Shown: positions 1 to 6,813 of the stretch, piece by piece
Layout: each line of letters starts with the position of its first letter
Numbering within the stretch: position 1 is the first letter of the stretch
From: Hyphomonas sp.
GTDB taxonomy: Bacteria > Pseudomonadota > Alphaproteobacteria > Caulobacterales > Hyphomonadaceae
Assembly (NCBI GenBank): GCA_029287305.1
Contig: JARFRJ010000210.1
Location: 1-7,363 of the forward strand
Length of the DNA: 7,363 nt
Reading direction: 5' to 3'
The notes under the pieces: model-generated
Seen by the model: only the letters and a program-made list of their open reading frames with translations
What the model was told of the DNA's origin: nothing
Database searches by the model: none
Position numbers and translations under genes: made by a program

Positions 1-282
1 GCTGAAAAACTCGCTAAGGCCAGCCAGTGTACGGCATCTATTGCGCTTGACAGGGTTCCGTTTTTCGAGCCAACCCAAACTTTGAAAAGTGCTTTGGAGC
101 AAGCCACGGGCGGGGATGATTATCAGTGTCTTATAACATTGCCTGAAGAGGCTTGGCACAAGGCGGATAAAAGCCAGCTTACCCGGATTGGTCGAATTGA
201 GGCGGGTGCAGCCGGCATAATCCTGAATTGGCAGGGGGAACAATTAAAGACACCGAATTATATGGGGTTTTCCCATAGTTAA
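1..282 (+). CDS. thiL: Thiamine-monophosphate kinase, C-terminal part (cut by window start)
   Basis: Frame 1 is open from the first base to a TAA at 280-282, giving 93 residues with no start in the window. ThiL phosphorylates thiamine monophosphate to the active cofactor thiamine diphosphate in the cytoplasm, using ATP. The recognisable parts are the segment TGGDDYQCLITLP (about residues 36-48 of the visible part), which matches the conserved G-G-[DE]-D-Y-[EQ] segment of the AIR-synthase-like C-terminal domain, then IGRIEAG, and a terminal GFSH close to the usual G[YF].H ending of the family. The C-terminus appears intact. In alphaproteobacteria thiL often follows riboflavin genes and nusB and precedes hppA; the hppA side of that order is seen here. 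The name rests on these motifs and the neighbour, without the ATP-binding half. Confidence 0.88.
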   Translation, partial: AEKLAKASQCTASIALDRVPFFEPTQTLKSALEQATGGDDYQCLITLPEEAWHKADKSQLTRIGRIEAGAAGIILNWQGEQLKTPNYMGFSHS

Positions 283-374
283 ACAGGGGTTAAGTATTGA
301 ACTCTTGAGAGAGCTATAATAAAAGGCCGATTGAGTATAAAGGATGTATAGGACGATCCTGCCTATTTAAAGAC

Positions 375-399
375 CAGCACTGAGACGAAAGACGTGCTG
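375..399 (+). repeat. Hairpin 1 in hppA leader
   Basis: CAGCAC at 375-380 pairs perfectly with GTGCTG at 394-399 across a 13-base loop. The direct repeat CTGAGAC lies at 380-386 and 397-403. The left arm sits in CCAGCACT (374-381), which recurs at 440-447 as part of a second hairpin. The role is unknown. Confidence 0.4.
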
Positions 400-441
400 A
401 GACAAATTGGAATATTAGCAAAACGTATAATAGATTTATCC

Positions 442-460
442 AGCACTAGCCCATAGTGTT
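442..460 (+). repeat. Hairpin 2 in hppA leader
   Basis: AGCACTA at 442-448 pairs with TAGTGTT at 454-460 (seven pairs including one G-U) around a five-base loop. It begins 11 bases after the second TATAAT, so it would lie in or at the start of the transcript from that site, and ends 14 bases before the AGAGGGG motif. No T-run follows, so it is not an intrinsic terminator. Confidence 0.4.
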
Positions 461-494
461 CGATATGACATAACAGAGGGGATAAGAAAAAATT

Positions 495-2657
495 ATGGAT
501 TGGTTTCTTTTATCAATATTGGCGGGCTTTATTTCGCTTGCTTATGGAGCGCTAACGGTCCGCTCGATTTTATCTGCGCCAAGCGGGTCTGACCGCATGG
601 TTGAGATCGCAAAAGCGATTCAAGAAGGCGCGAATGCCTATCTTAGCCGTCAGTATCGCACCATCGCGCTTGTCGGCATTGTTGTCTTTATCGGGGCTGG
701 CTTATTGCTGGGCTGGTTGGCAGCTATTGGCTTCCTGATCGGCGCTGTTCTGTCTGGACTTGCTGGATTTATCGGCATGCTGGTTTCGGTACGTGCCAAT
801 GTGCGCACAACCGAAGCCTCGCAGAAAAGCCTCGGCGCAGGTTTGAATATTGCCTTTAAATCGGGCGCCGTCACCGGCATGCTGGTTGTCGGCCTCGCGC
901 TTCTCGGTGTTGCCGGCTATTATGGTTTCCTGACAAAAGTCATGGGCGCAGCACCAGCAGACCGGATGGTCATTGATGCGCTTGTTGCGCTCGGCTTCGG
1001 GGCCTCTCTGATTTCCATATTTGCCCGTCTTGGCGGCGGCATTTTTACCAAAGGCGCGGATGTGGGCGGCGATATGGTCGGTAAGGTTGAAGCCGGTATC
1101 CCGGAAGATGACCCACGTAATGCTGCGACAATTGCTGACAATGTCGGCGATAATGTCGGAGATTGCGCGGGTATGGCGGCCGATCTGTTTGAAACCTATG
1201 CGGTGACGGTTGTTGCCACGATGGTGCTCAGCGCGATCTATTTTGGCGGGATGAGTTATCTGAATGAGATTATGCTGCTGCCGCTTGCGATCTGTGCGGT
1301 CTGTATCGTCACCTCCATTGCCGGGACGTTCTTTGTGCGTCTCGGACACGGCTCTACCAATGTCATGGGGGCTCTTTATAAAGGCCTAATTGTTACAGGC
1401 TTCTTGTCGCTTATTGGTGTGCTTGGCGTGATCAGCACGCTTCTGCCAAATGGTTTGGGACCTTTGGAAGGGGCAGGGGCTGCCGTTGGATTGTCTGAAG
1501 ACAGGGTGATTACTGGTTTGGATCTCTTTTTCTGCGGCGTTACCGGGCTTGGCGTGACGGGCCTGATTGTTGTCATTACAGAATATTATACCAGCACGAA
1601 TTATCGTCCTGTCCGTTCTGTCGCGCAAGCTTCAGAATCCGGTCATGGCACAAATGTTATTCAGGGGCTTGCTGTCAGCCTTGAATCAACAGCCCTGCCG
1701 GCTTTGACAATTATTGGCGGGATTATCCTGACCTATAATTTTGCCGGTCTATTCGGGATTGCGATCGCCACGACAACCATGCTGGCTCTGGCCGGTATGA
1801 TTATCGCCCTGGATGCGTTTGGTCCTGTAACCGATAATGCCGGTGGCATTGCTGAAATGGCCGAACTGCCTTCAGAAGTGCGCAATACAACCGACATGCT
1901 CGACGCTGTGGGTAATACGACCAAAGCGGTGACGAAAGGCTATGCCATTGGCTCAGCCGGACTTGGGGCTCTGGTTCTTTTTGCGGCCTATGTCGAGGAT
2001 TTGAAGTATTTTGCCGTCAATGCGGCTGAAGGTAGTGTATTGAAGGGTCTAGAGGTCAGCTTTGAGCTTTCAAATCCTTATGTTGTGGTTGGCCTTCTGT
2101 TTGGTGGGCTGTTGCCGAACCTGTTCGGTGGCTTGTCGATGATGGCCGTTGGGCGGGCAGCACAATCTGTTGTCGAGGAAGTACGCCGTCAATTCCGCGA
2201 AATGCCGGGCATTATGAAAGGCGAAACCAAGCCTGATTATGGCCGCGCGGTGGATATTTTGACCAAAGCGGCGATCCGGGAAATGATTATCCCGAGCCTC
2301 CTGCCAGTCTTGTCCCCGATTGTGCTTTACTTCGTGATCATGTTGATTGCGGGACCTGGCGCAGCTCTTGCGGCGGTTGGCGCGATGCTTCTCGGCGTCA
2401 TTGTCACCGGTCTGTTCATCGCAATCTCGATGACTTCCGGCGGCGGTGCCTGGGATAATGCCAAGAAATATATTGAAGATGGCAATCATGGCGGTAAGGG
2501 CTCAGAAGCTCATAAAGCCTCAGTTACCGGGGATACGGTTGGGGACCCTTATAAGGATACGTCCGGACCAGCGGTCAATCCGATGATCAAAATCACCAAT
2601 ATTGTGGCTTTGCTTATGCTGGCCGTGCTGGCGGGTGGGCATCCCCCGATCGCCTAA
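495..2657 (+). CDS. hppA: Proton-translocating membrane pyrophosphatase, potassium-independent type
   Basis: This 720-residue inner-membrane protein hydrolyses pyrophosphate to phosphate and pumps protons out of the cytoplasm. Known family members have about 16 membrane helices, and the many hydrophobic segments here agree. The family signatures are present: the D-x7-K-x-E motif (D189, K197, E199), the acidic DDPRN (205-209) and DNVGDNVGD (215-223) segments that bind Mg-pyrophosphate, a second acidic motif [12 protein letters not shown] (440-451), and the C-terminal [13 protein letters not shown] (649-661) and [14 protein letters not shown] (679-692). In [10 protein letters not shown] (473-482) K477 and T480 occupy the positions that separate potassium-independent enzymes (Lys, Thr) from potassium-dependent ones (Ala in the first position). 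The ATG is the start because AGAGGGG lies 13 bases upstream and the N-terminus fits the family. A strong terminator follows. No defect is seen. Confidence 0.97.
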   Translation: MDWFLLSILAGFISLAYGALTVRSILSAPSGSDRMVEIAKAIQEGANAYLSRQYRTIALVGIVVFIGAGLLLGWLAAIGFLIGAVLSGLAGFIGMLVSVRANVRTTEASQKSLGAGLNIAFKSGAVTGMLVVGLALLGVAGYYGFLTKVMGAAPADRMVIDALVALGFGASLISIFARLGGGIFTKGADVGGDMVGKVEAGIPEDDPRNAATIADNVGDNVGDCAGMAADLFETYAVTVVATMVLSAIYFGGMSYLNEIMLLPLAICAVCIVTSIAGTFFVRLGHGSTNVMGALYKGLIVTGFLSLIGVLGVISTLLPNGLGPLEGAGAAVGLSEDRVITGLDLFFCGVTGLGVTGLIVVITEYYTSTNYRPVRSVAQASESGHGTNVIQGLAVSLESTALPALTIIGGIILTYNFAGLFGIAIATTTMLALAGMIIALDAFGPVTDNAGGIAEMAELPSEVRNTTDMLDAVGNTTKAVTKGYAIGSAGLGALVLFAAYVEDLKYFAVNAAEGSVLKGLEVSFELSNPYVVVGLLFGGLLPNLFGGLSMMAVGRAAQSVVEEVRRQFREMPGIMKGETKPDYGRAVDILTKAAIREMIIPSLLPVLSPIVLYFVIMLIAGPGAALAAVGAMLLGVIVTGLFIAISMTSGGGAWDNAKKYIEDGNHGGKGSEAHKASVTGDTVGDPYKDTSGPAVNPMIKITNIVALLMLAVLAGGHPPIA

Positions 2658-2659
2658 GC

Positions 2660-2675
2660 GCTCAAGCGCTTGAGC
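2660..2675. repeat. Perfect 16-base palindrome after hppA
   Basis: GCTCAAGCGCTTGAGC equals its own reverse complement and begins two bases after the hppA stop. An overlapping inverted repeat, AAGCGCT at 2656-2662 with AGCGCTT at 2665-2671, gives an alternative fold. It could form a small hairpin ahead of the terminator and protect the mRNA 3' end, or be a protein site. Function is inference. Confidence 0.5.
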
Positions 2676-2688
2676 TTGTAAAATTGAC

Positions 2689-2721
2689 CCCCCGGAGCCC
2701 GATGGCTTCGGGGGTTTTTTT
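2689..2721 (+). terminator. Rho-independent terminator of hppA
   Basis: CCCCCGGAGCC (2689-2699) pairs with GGCTTCGGGGG (2704-2714), an 11-pair GC-rich stem with one G-U and a four-base loop, followed by seven T residues (2715-2721). It lies 31 bases after the hppA stop and should separate hppA from the region downstream. Confidence 0.93.
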
Positions 2722-2978
2722 ATATTATTGAGGTCTTTCTTTTATCGGGTATGTCAGGTTTTTTGAAAAACACAATCTATCCCGCTATGATCTGAGATAT
2801 GTAGGAGATACCCTTCATCGGTGCTTTGGGTAATATGTTCTGTTCAATTATGCGGGTTCGTCCGGCGTTACGCAGACATGGCGCTTTCAAGCGGTTCAAA
2901 ATCTACCGCAAGGGCGCACACGAGCGCCCTCTATATTATGATCTTAGGACCGTAATTTGGGAAGTCTGGCCATAGTGC
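2722..2978. other. Convergent intergenic region between hppA and bamE
   Basis: With the terminator region this makes about 320 bases without a convincing gene. It holds two inverted repeats (2911-2930 and 2966-2989, listed separately) and a 46-codon ATG frame at 2835-2975 on the plus strand that I do not accept as a gene, since it has no clear ribosome binding site and no recognisable motif. No RNA gene is recognisable. No good terminator for bamE is present: neither inverted repeat is followed by a T-run on the reverse strand. Confidence 0.5.
2911..2930. repeat. Inverted repeat, GC-rich hairpin
   Basis: AGGGCGC (2911-2917) is the exact reverse complement of GCGCCCT (2924-2930), with a six-base loop. 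It lies about 50 bases past the bamE stop. Read on the reverse strand it is followed by a weak T-containing stretch, not a clean T-run, so it is only a possible bamE terminator or RNA-stabilising hairpin. Confidence 0.45.
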
Positions 2979-2989
2979 TTATTGGCCAG
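2966..2989. repeat. Inverted repeat spanning the bamE stop codon
   Basis: CTGGCCA (2966-2972) is the exact reverse complement of TGGCCAG (2983-2989) with a ten-base loop. The bamE stop codon (2979-2981) falls in the loop. There is no T-run in either direction. It may act as an mRNA end structure; this is inference. Confidence 0.4.
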
Positions 2990-3446
2990 GTACTTGACCG
3001 GGTAAATTTTCATCAGAATTTGGCAGGCGCAGCGTTCCGACACTGCCAAAGAGCTGTTCCAGCAAGCTTAACTGGCGGCCAAGCGTCGCCGTTTCGTTTG
3101 AGGCATATCTGACAACTTGACCATCATCGACATCATATTCGAGAATTTCACTGACATAATCATCATCGCCAAAACGAATCGCAATGACGTCGCGCTTTTG
3201 CACTTTCGGCTTAAAATAGGCAAAACTGGAATGAATTTCTGAGGAATAAAACCAGGTATTATCATCAAAAATGCTTTTCGTGGACGGGCTTCCAAGGCGC
3301 GCCAGCACTGTAGAACGTGTGTCTTCGCCCGGTTCAATCTCATTCGGCTGAGCATCATCGGGCAAATAGCCGTGATATTGTCGGATGGGTGAACAGGCTG
3401 AGATAAGCCCAATGGCAAAAACTGCGATAAGCGCGTGCTTTAGCAT
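2979..3446 (-). CDS. bamE: Outer membrane protein assembly factor BamE (SmpA/OmlA lipoprotein)
   Basis: This 155-residue protein has a short signal peptide, with a basic start (K3, H4) and a hydrophobic stretch to I15, ending in the lipobox I15-S16-A17-C18. C18 would be lipidated, and serine at +2 fits transport to the outer membrane. The SmpA/OmlA domain follows: GEDTRSTVLARLGSPS (40-55) matches the usual G.[ST]...V...LG.P pattern, then W65 in the WFY strand, and alternating beta-type sequence up to about residue 113. The C-terminal tail TLGRQLSLLEQLFGSVG (121-137) is typical of alphaproteobacterial members. BamE is an accessory subunit of the BAM complex that inserts beta-barrel proteins into the outer membrane. 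The ATG has GGAG (plus-strand 3454-3457) seven bases upstream. It is a single gene, convergent with hppA and divergent from plsX. Confidence 0.9.
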   Translation of the reverse strand: MLKHALIAVFAIGLISACSPIRQYHGYLPDDAQPNEIEPGEDTRSTVLARLGSPSTKSIFDDNTWFYSSEIHSSFAYFKPKVQKRDVIAIRFGDDDYVSEILEYDVDDGQVVRYASNETATLGRQLSLLEQLFGSVGTLRLPNSDENLPGQVPGQ

Positions 3447-3706
3447 AAAAAAACTCCGTAATGGTCAGCCATAGAATTAGACCGCTTGGCGACCATTCGC
3501 AAGTTGCATAATGTTTAGATGTGGACGCGCATTTGCCACTCTTGTAATTTCTCTGCCATCCTGTTTGTGATGTGATTTTGTTTTATCCACGTCTAGGCTG
3601 TGCAGTGATGCGCGCAGGCTTTTTCTTCTAAAGCCCTTAGATAGCATTTACTTGCTTGTCATTGTTGCGTATTTGCACTGAACAGGTTTTATGAAAGCAA
3701 GCGATT
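3447..3706. promoter_or_regulatory. Divergent promoter region between bamE and plsX
   Basis: These 260 bases must carry the start signals of both bamE (left) and the plsX operon (right). For plsX the best pair I see is TTTACT, 17 bases, TATTTG (3649-3677), which is weak. A hairpin, GGCTTT at 3617-3622 with AAAGCC at 3630-3635, precedes that pair. No gene remnant is recognisable. Many alphaproteobacteria have a DUF177 gene and a cytochrome bc1 chaperone gene here; neither is seen. Confidence 0.4.
3475..3502 (-). promoter_or_regulatory. Candidate bamE promoter
   Basis: On the reverse strand TTGCGA (plus 3497-3502) and CTAATT (plus 3475-3480) are 16 bases apart, giving a start roughly 20 bases before the bamE ATG. 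The -35 box is acceptable for an alphaproteobacterial sigma-70 promoter but the -10 box is poor, so this is only a candidate. Confidence 0.25.
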
Positions 3707-4759
3707 TTGAGCGCACAAACAATTCTATCCATCGATGTAATGGGCGGCGATGAGGCCCCGGAGATTGTCATAGAGGGGATGAAACTCTTTTCGCGTGAGC
3801 GTCAAGATGTAAGTTTCATCATGCATGGGGATGCGAGAAGGATAGAACCGCTACTTAAAAAAGCACCTGAAATACGGGATATTTCCAAGCTCCACCATAC
3901 GGACAGCCAGATATTAATGGAAGACAAGCCCTCACAGGCTCTGCGTAAGGCCCGTAATAGTAGTATGTGGAATGCTGTTGAAAGTGTGAAATCGGGGGCG
4001 GCCCATGCGGCTGTTTCAGCGGGCAATACCGGGGCCTTAATGGCCATATCCATCATGCTCCTGCGCAAGATGAAAGGCGTTCACCGACCCGGCATGACAG
4101 CCCTTTGGCCGACGCAAAAAGGGGTCTGTATTGTGCTCGACGTTGGCGCAAATCTAGACGCAGATGCAACCCAATTGGCCATTTTTGCCATTATGGGGGA
4201 AGCCTATGCCCGCGCGGTTACAGGGAAAAAACACCCGAGCGTCGGCTTGCTGAATATCGGGGCAGAAGAATCCAAAGGTCACTCGCATCTCAAAATGGCC
4301 GCAGATATGATCAGTAGTGATTTATTGGGGCTTAATTATCACGGTTTTGTCGAAGGCGATGATATTCCAGCCGGTACGGTTGATGTGGTCGTAACAGATG
4401 GGTTTTCCGGTAATGTTGCGTTGAAAACGGCAGAAGGCACAGCCCGTCTGGTCGCGTCTTATATGAAAGAGGCCTTTGCCGGGGATATATTTTCCAAAAT
4501 TGGGGCGGGTTTGGCTGCGTCCGGCTTACGGCGTTTGCGGGTCAAGATGAACCCCAGCAAGGTCAATGGCGGTGTTTTACTCGGCCTCAATGGCGTTGTC
4601 GTTAAAAGCCATGGTGGAACCGATGCCCAAGGCTATGCCACCGCGATCAACCTTGCGGCGGATTTGGCGAAGAGTAATTATAAAGACGAACTGATTGTAG
4701 GTCTGGAGCGTATCGTGCAAATGACGGAGAATCAGGATTTTGTAAAAGATACCTTATGA
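3707..4759 (+). CDS. plsX: Phosphate acyltransferase PlsX
   Basis: PlsX converts acyl-ACP and phosphate to acyl-phosphate, the acyl donor used by PlsY for the first step of phospholipid synthesis; it is a cytoplasmic, membrane-associated enzyme. The 350-residue length is normal. Family landmarks are present in order: [11 protein letters not shown] (8-18), SAGNTGA (104-110), LDVGAN (144-149), [11 protein letters not shown] (181-191), [14 protein letters not shown] (227-240) and [20 protein letters not shown] (287-306). The start is TTG at 3707: an in-frame TGA at 3692-3694 blocks any longer form, only the rare ATT at 3704 lies between, and the next in-frame ATG falls inside the conserved IDVMGGD. 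No good ribosome binding site precedes this TTG. An out-of-frame ATG at 3691 opens a 20-codon ORF over the start. The gene heads the operon and its stop overlaps the fabH start. Confidence 0.95.
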   Translation: MSAQTILSIDVMGGDEAPEIVIEGMKLFSRERQDVSFIMHGDARRIEPLLKKAPEIRDISKLHHTDSQILMEDKPSQALRKARNSSMWNAVESVKSGAAHAAVSAGNTGALMAISIMLLRKMKGVHRPGMTALWPTQKGVCIVLDVGANLDADATQLAIFAIMGEAYARAVTGKKHPSVGLLNIGAEESKGHSHLKMAADMISSDLLGLNYHGFVEGDDIPAGTVDVVVTDGFSGNVALKTAEGTARLVASYMKEAFAGDIFSKIGAGLAASGLRRLRVKMNPSKVNGGVLLGLNGVVVKSHGGTDAQGYATAINLAADLAKSNYKDELIVGLERIVQMTENQDFVKDTL

Positions 4760-5736
4760 CACAGCTTATTACGCATATCATTGGAACGGGCTCCTATCTG
4801 CCTGAAAAATGCCTTTCCAATCATGATCTGAGTCAGATCGTCGAAACCTCTGATAGCTGGATTAAGGCGCGCACGGGAATTGAAACCCGCCATATTGCGG
4901 CTGAGGGCGAGGTCACATCAGATCTTGCGACCGAGGCCGCCAGACGCGCGCTTGATGCGGCGGGCTTAACGGCTGATGATATTGATCTTATCCTTGTGGC
5001 GACAACAACGCCGGATAAGACCTTTCCAGCTACCGCCGCTTATGTGCAAGCCAAGCTTGGCGTCACAAAGGGGGCCGCCTTTGATATTCAAGCCGTGTGT
5101 TCAGGCTTCGTCTTTGGTCTTGCGACAGCCGACAGCCTATTAAAGCAGGGTTTATTCAAAACCGCTCTCGTGATTGGTGCGGAAACCTTTTCGCGCATTC
5201 TGGATTGGACGGATCGGGCGACCTGTGTCCTGTTTGGGGATGGCAGTGGGGCCGTCGTCTTGCAGGCCTGTGACGGCGATAAGAGTGCAAAAGAAGCCCG
5301 CGGCATTCTGGCGCATCATATCCGCACTGATGGCGAGAAAGCCGACCTTCTTTATGTGGATGGGGGGGTCTCCTCGACACAAACCATAGGTCATGTGCAT
5401 ATGAATGGACCGAAAGTGTTCAAATATGCGGTGATGAATATTTCGTCCGCTGTCATGGAAGTTTTGCGACAGGCAGACCTGACGATTGAGGATATTGACT
5501 GGTTTGTGCCCCATCAAGCCAATCAAAGAATTCTGGATGGGGTTGCCAAAAAGCTCGGGATCAATGAAAGTAAAGTTGTCTCAACGGTTAGTCGTCATGC
5601 CAATACGTCTGCCGCGTCAATACCTTTGGCACTGGACACAGCTATACGGGATGGCCGGATCAAGTCAGGCCAGCTTATTTTGATAGAAGCAATGGGCGGC
5701 GGTTTCACCTGGGGTGCCTCATTGTTTCGTATATAA
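4756..5736 (+). CDS. fabH: 3-oxoacyl-ACP synthase III (beta-ketoacyl-ACP synthase III)
   Basis: FabH condenses an acyl-CoA, usually acetyl-CoA, with malonyl-ACP to begin fatty-acid synthesis in the cytoplasm. The 326-residue protein has the full thiolase-fold catalytic triad: C115 in QAVCSGF, H253 in VPHQANQRI and N283 in HANTSAAS, matching Cys-His-Asn of the Escherichia coli enzyme. GDGSGAVVL (161-169) and the C-terminal GGGFTWGA (314-321) are also typical. The N-terminus IIGTGSYLP fits the family start. The ATG overlaps the plsX stop in an ATGA (4756-4759), which suggests translational coupling, and no strong ribosome binding site is seen. Together with plsX it places the start of fatty-acid and of phospholipid synthesis on one transcript. 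The acyl-CoA preference cannot be read from the sequence. Confidence 0.96.
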   Translation: MTQLITHIIGTGSYLPEKCLSNHDLSQIVETSDSWIKARTGIETRHIAAEGEVTSDLATEAARRALDAAGLTADDIDLILVATTTPDKTFPATAAYVQAKLGVTKGAAFDIQAVCSGFVFGLATADSLLKQGLFKTALVIGAETFSRILDWTDRATCVLFGDGSGAVVLQACDGDKSAKEARGILAHHIRTDGEKADLLYVDGGVSSTQTIGHVHMNGPKVFKYAVMNISSAVMEVLRQADLTIEDIDWFVPHQANQRILDGVAKKLGINESKVVSTVSRHANTSAASIPLALDTAIRDGRIKSGQLILIEAMGGGFTWGASLFRI

Positions 5737-5779
5737 TACCAAGGGATCAGTACCCTGATGGACATTTAAGGAGAAGGAA

Positions 5780-6076
5780 GTGTCAAATAAAACATTAACC
5801 CGCGCAGAGTTGACAGATGCGCTTGTCCGCGAGATTGGCTTGCCGCGTCAGGAATGTTCTGACTTATTGGATCGTACAATTGATCTGGTCGGTCTGGCCC
5901 TGTCAGAGACTGGTATGGTCAAGCTTTCGCGTTTTGGTAATTTCATCGTCCGCAAGAAATCAGAACGGCAAGGTCGAAATCCAAAGACAGGCATAGGCGC
6001 AGAGATCAGCGCTCGGAACGTTGTGACATTCTGCTCTTCTCCGATATTGAAAAAACGCGTCGACTCAGACTCATAA
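5780..6076 (+). CDS. ihfA: Integration host factor subunit alpha, divergent
   Basis: This is a 98-residue HU/IHF-fold DNA-bending protein, expected to pair with an IHF-beta encoded elsewhere. The N-terminal helices begin LTRAELTDALVREIGL (6-21), as in IHF-alpha. VKLSRFGNF (47-55) and GRNPKTG (65-71), with intercalating proline P68, mark the core and the DNA-binding arm, and ISARNVVTF leads to LKKRV at the end. Its position between fabH and a merR gene is the usual place of ihfA in alphaproteobacteria. Oddities: R51 where Gly or Ser is usual, IGAEI in the arm where E-[DE]-[IV]-P-I is usual, and CSS (85-87) where [KR]-[PA]-[GS] follows the phenylalanine. GTG is the start, with AAGGAG (5768-5773) six bases upstream. 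The 43-base gap after fabH has a small hairpin (5746-5759) and a lone TATAAT (5732-5737). An HU homologue is the alternative. Confidence 0.85.
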   Translation: MSNKTLTRAELTDALVREIGLPRQECSDLLDRTIDLVGLALSETGMVKLSRFGNFIVRKKSERQGRNPKTGIGAEISARNVVTFCSSPILKKRVDSDS

Positions 6077-6091
6077 GTCGCTGGAGCCTTC

Positions 6092-6610
6092 GTGTCGTCC
6101 AATTCTGTGCAAAAAGAAAAATCCAGACACGCTTTGCGCTCAATCGGGCAGGCTGCAGAAGAGCTTACGCTGAAAACACATGTGTTGCGCTATTGGGAGT
6201 CAAAGTTTCCAAGATTTGTTAAACCGATAAAACGCCCAGATGGCCGCCGCCTGTTCCGCCCGGAAGATATACAAGCCTTATATGCCATCCGTTTCCTTCT
6301 GCGCGAGCAAGGCTTGACACTGAAAGGGGCAAAGGCGCAATTGACGACATATGGTGTCAAAGGTGTTCTGGAGAGAAATCCGACGGAACTTCCCGTATTG
6401 AGTAAAATAGCAGATGCCATATCGCCGATACTAGCAGACCCCCAATCGGCGTCAGCTTCCCTTCTGCCCCCGACTGATCAAACGGATACGGAAGGGGCGG
6501 TGACAGGCCCGCCCCCACAGGCATTTGCGACGGATCGACTGAAAAACCTGCTTGAAAACATGCAGCATTTCAAAAAGCGCTTGGATGAAAAACGCACAGA
6601 TAAAGACTGA
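6092..6610 (+). CDS. MerR-family transcriptional regulator
   Basis: This 172-residue protein has an N-terminal MerR winged helix-turn-helix: RSIGQAAEELTLKTHVLRYW (16-35) contains the two helices and the conserved LRYWE, then the wing with RPDGRRLFRPEDI (48-60), and helices through about residue 85 including LLREQGLTLKGAK. After that there is no recognisable ligand-binding domain. A Ser/Pro/Thr-rich linker (about 118-144) leads to a charged, probably helical tail (148-168) that may dimerise. No cysteine pattern of metal-sensing members is present. GTG is the start, with GGAG (6083-6086) five bases upstream and no better start before the helix-turn-helix. It lies 15 bases after ihfA and ends the operon. 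Regulators of this type at this locus are common in alphaproteobacteria, but I know of no established target. Confidence 0.88.
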   Translation: MSSNSVQKEKSRHALRSIGQAAEELTLKTHVLRYWESKFPRFVKPIKRPDGRRLFRPEDIQALYAIRFLLREQGLTLKGAKAQLTTYGVKGVLERNPTELPVLSKIADAISPILADPQSASASLLPPTDQTDTEGAVTGPPPQAFATDRLKNLLENMQHFKKRLDEKRTDKD

Positions 6611-6622
6611 CCGATCTGGCAT

Positions 6623-6742
6623 TTACGATGCATAAAGAAGCATCCAATCGATCACCTTGGAAGGCTTTTCCTCGACATGCACGCGGCCCACAGGCCGCAA
6701 AGCGCTCTGTAGCAATACTTTAAAACGCTGCGGCGATTTCAA
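6623..6742 (-). CDS. Possible small protein of 39 residues, function unknown
   Basis: A reverse-strand frame starting at TTG (6740-6742) with AGGGG four bases upstream (plus 6747-6751) runs 39 codons to a TAA at 6623-6625, converging on merR with 12 bases between the stops. The peptide is basic at the start (KSPQRFK, 2-8), has a central RPVGRVHVEEKPSK (16-29) and ends in the hydrophobic VIDWMLLYAS. Its composition looks protein-like, but I recognise no family. The frame stays open further upstream, through the tandem repeat into the tRNA, without a better start codon. It may be a real small gene, the remnant of a longer one, or chance. A hairpin (GCGGCC at 6683-6688 with GGCCGC at 6693-6698) lies inside it. 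Confidence 0.22.
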   Translation of the reverse strand: MKSPQRFKVLLQSALRPVGRVHVEEKPSKVIDWMLLYAS

Positions 6743-6748
6743 AACACC

Positions 6749-6763
6749 CCTAAGCGCTTTAGG
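6749..6763 (-). terminator. Weak candidate terminator for tRNA-Pro
   Basis: CCTAA (6749-6753) and TTAGG (6759-6763) form a five-pair stem with a five-base loop. Read on the reverse strand it is followed by GGTG and then four T residues (plus 6741-6744). It lies about 47 bases past the tRNA 3' end. The stem is short and the T-run displaced, so the call is weak. Confidence 0.2.
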
Positions 6764-6778
6764 TTTAGGTTTGACATA

Positions 6779-6813
6779 GTTTTGTCTGAAATGGTTGTTT
6801 TGTCTGAAATGGT
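6779..6813. repeat. Tandem repeat abutting the tRNA-Pro 3' end
   Basis: GTTTTGTCTGAAATGGT occurs exactly twice, at 6779-6795 and 6797-6813, as two 18-base units differing only in the last base. On the tRNA strand each copy reads ACCA followed by TTTCAGACAAAAC, so the copy next to the tRNA includes its discriminator base and CCA end, and the second copy repeats ACCA without a tRNA body. Confidence 0.9.

Larger units (their letters stand above)
283..494 (+). promoter_or_regulatory. hppA upstream region with two TATAAT hexamers
   Basis: This is the 212-base gap between thiL and hppA. It has two perfect TATAAT hexamers, at 315-320 and 426-431. Neither has a good -35 box at normal spacing: the nearest TTG-type hexamers, TTGAAC at 297-302 and TTGGAA at 407-412, are only 12 and 13 bases away. 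Transcripts from the two sites would have leaders of roughly 170 and 55 bases. An AGAGGGG stretch at 475-481, 13 bases before the ATG, is the likely ribosome binding site of hppA. No thiL terminator is visible, so read-through from thiL is possible. Promoter use is inference. Confidence 0.35.

Noticed and set aside
702..1349. Reverse-strand open frame of 215 codons inside hppA
   Set aside because: It lies wholly opposite conserved hppA codons, has an implausible His/Arg/Asn-rich composition and no family features.
2070..2489. Reverse-strand open frame of 139 codons inside hppA
   Set aside because: It is a shadow of the conserved C-terminal half of hppA, with a skewed composition.
2835..2975. 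Plus-strand ATG frame of 46 codons between hppA and bamE
   Set aside because: A frame this long is expected by chance, it lacks a clear ribosome binding site, follows a strong terminator with no promoter seen, and matches nothing I know. Conservation in relatives would revive it.
5152..5526. Reverse-strand open frame of 124 codons inside fabH
   Set aside because: It is antisense to the FabH core and has no independent support.
5732..5737. TATAAT over the fabH stop as an internal ihfA promoter
   Set aside because: No -35 box lies at 16-18 bases; the hexamer comes from the stop codon context. Read-through from fabH explains ihfA expression.
6683..6698. GCGGCC/GGCCGC hairpin as the operon terminator after merR
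   Set aside because: No T-run follows on either strand, so it does not fit an intrinsic terminator; no clear terminator for the operon was found.
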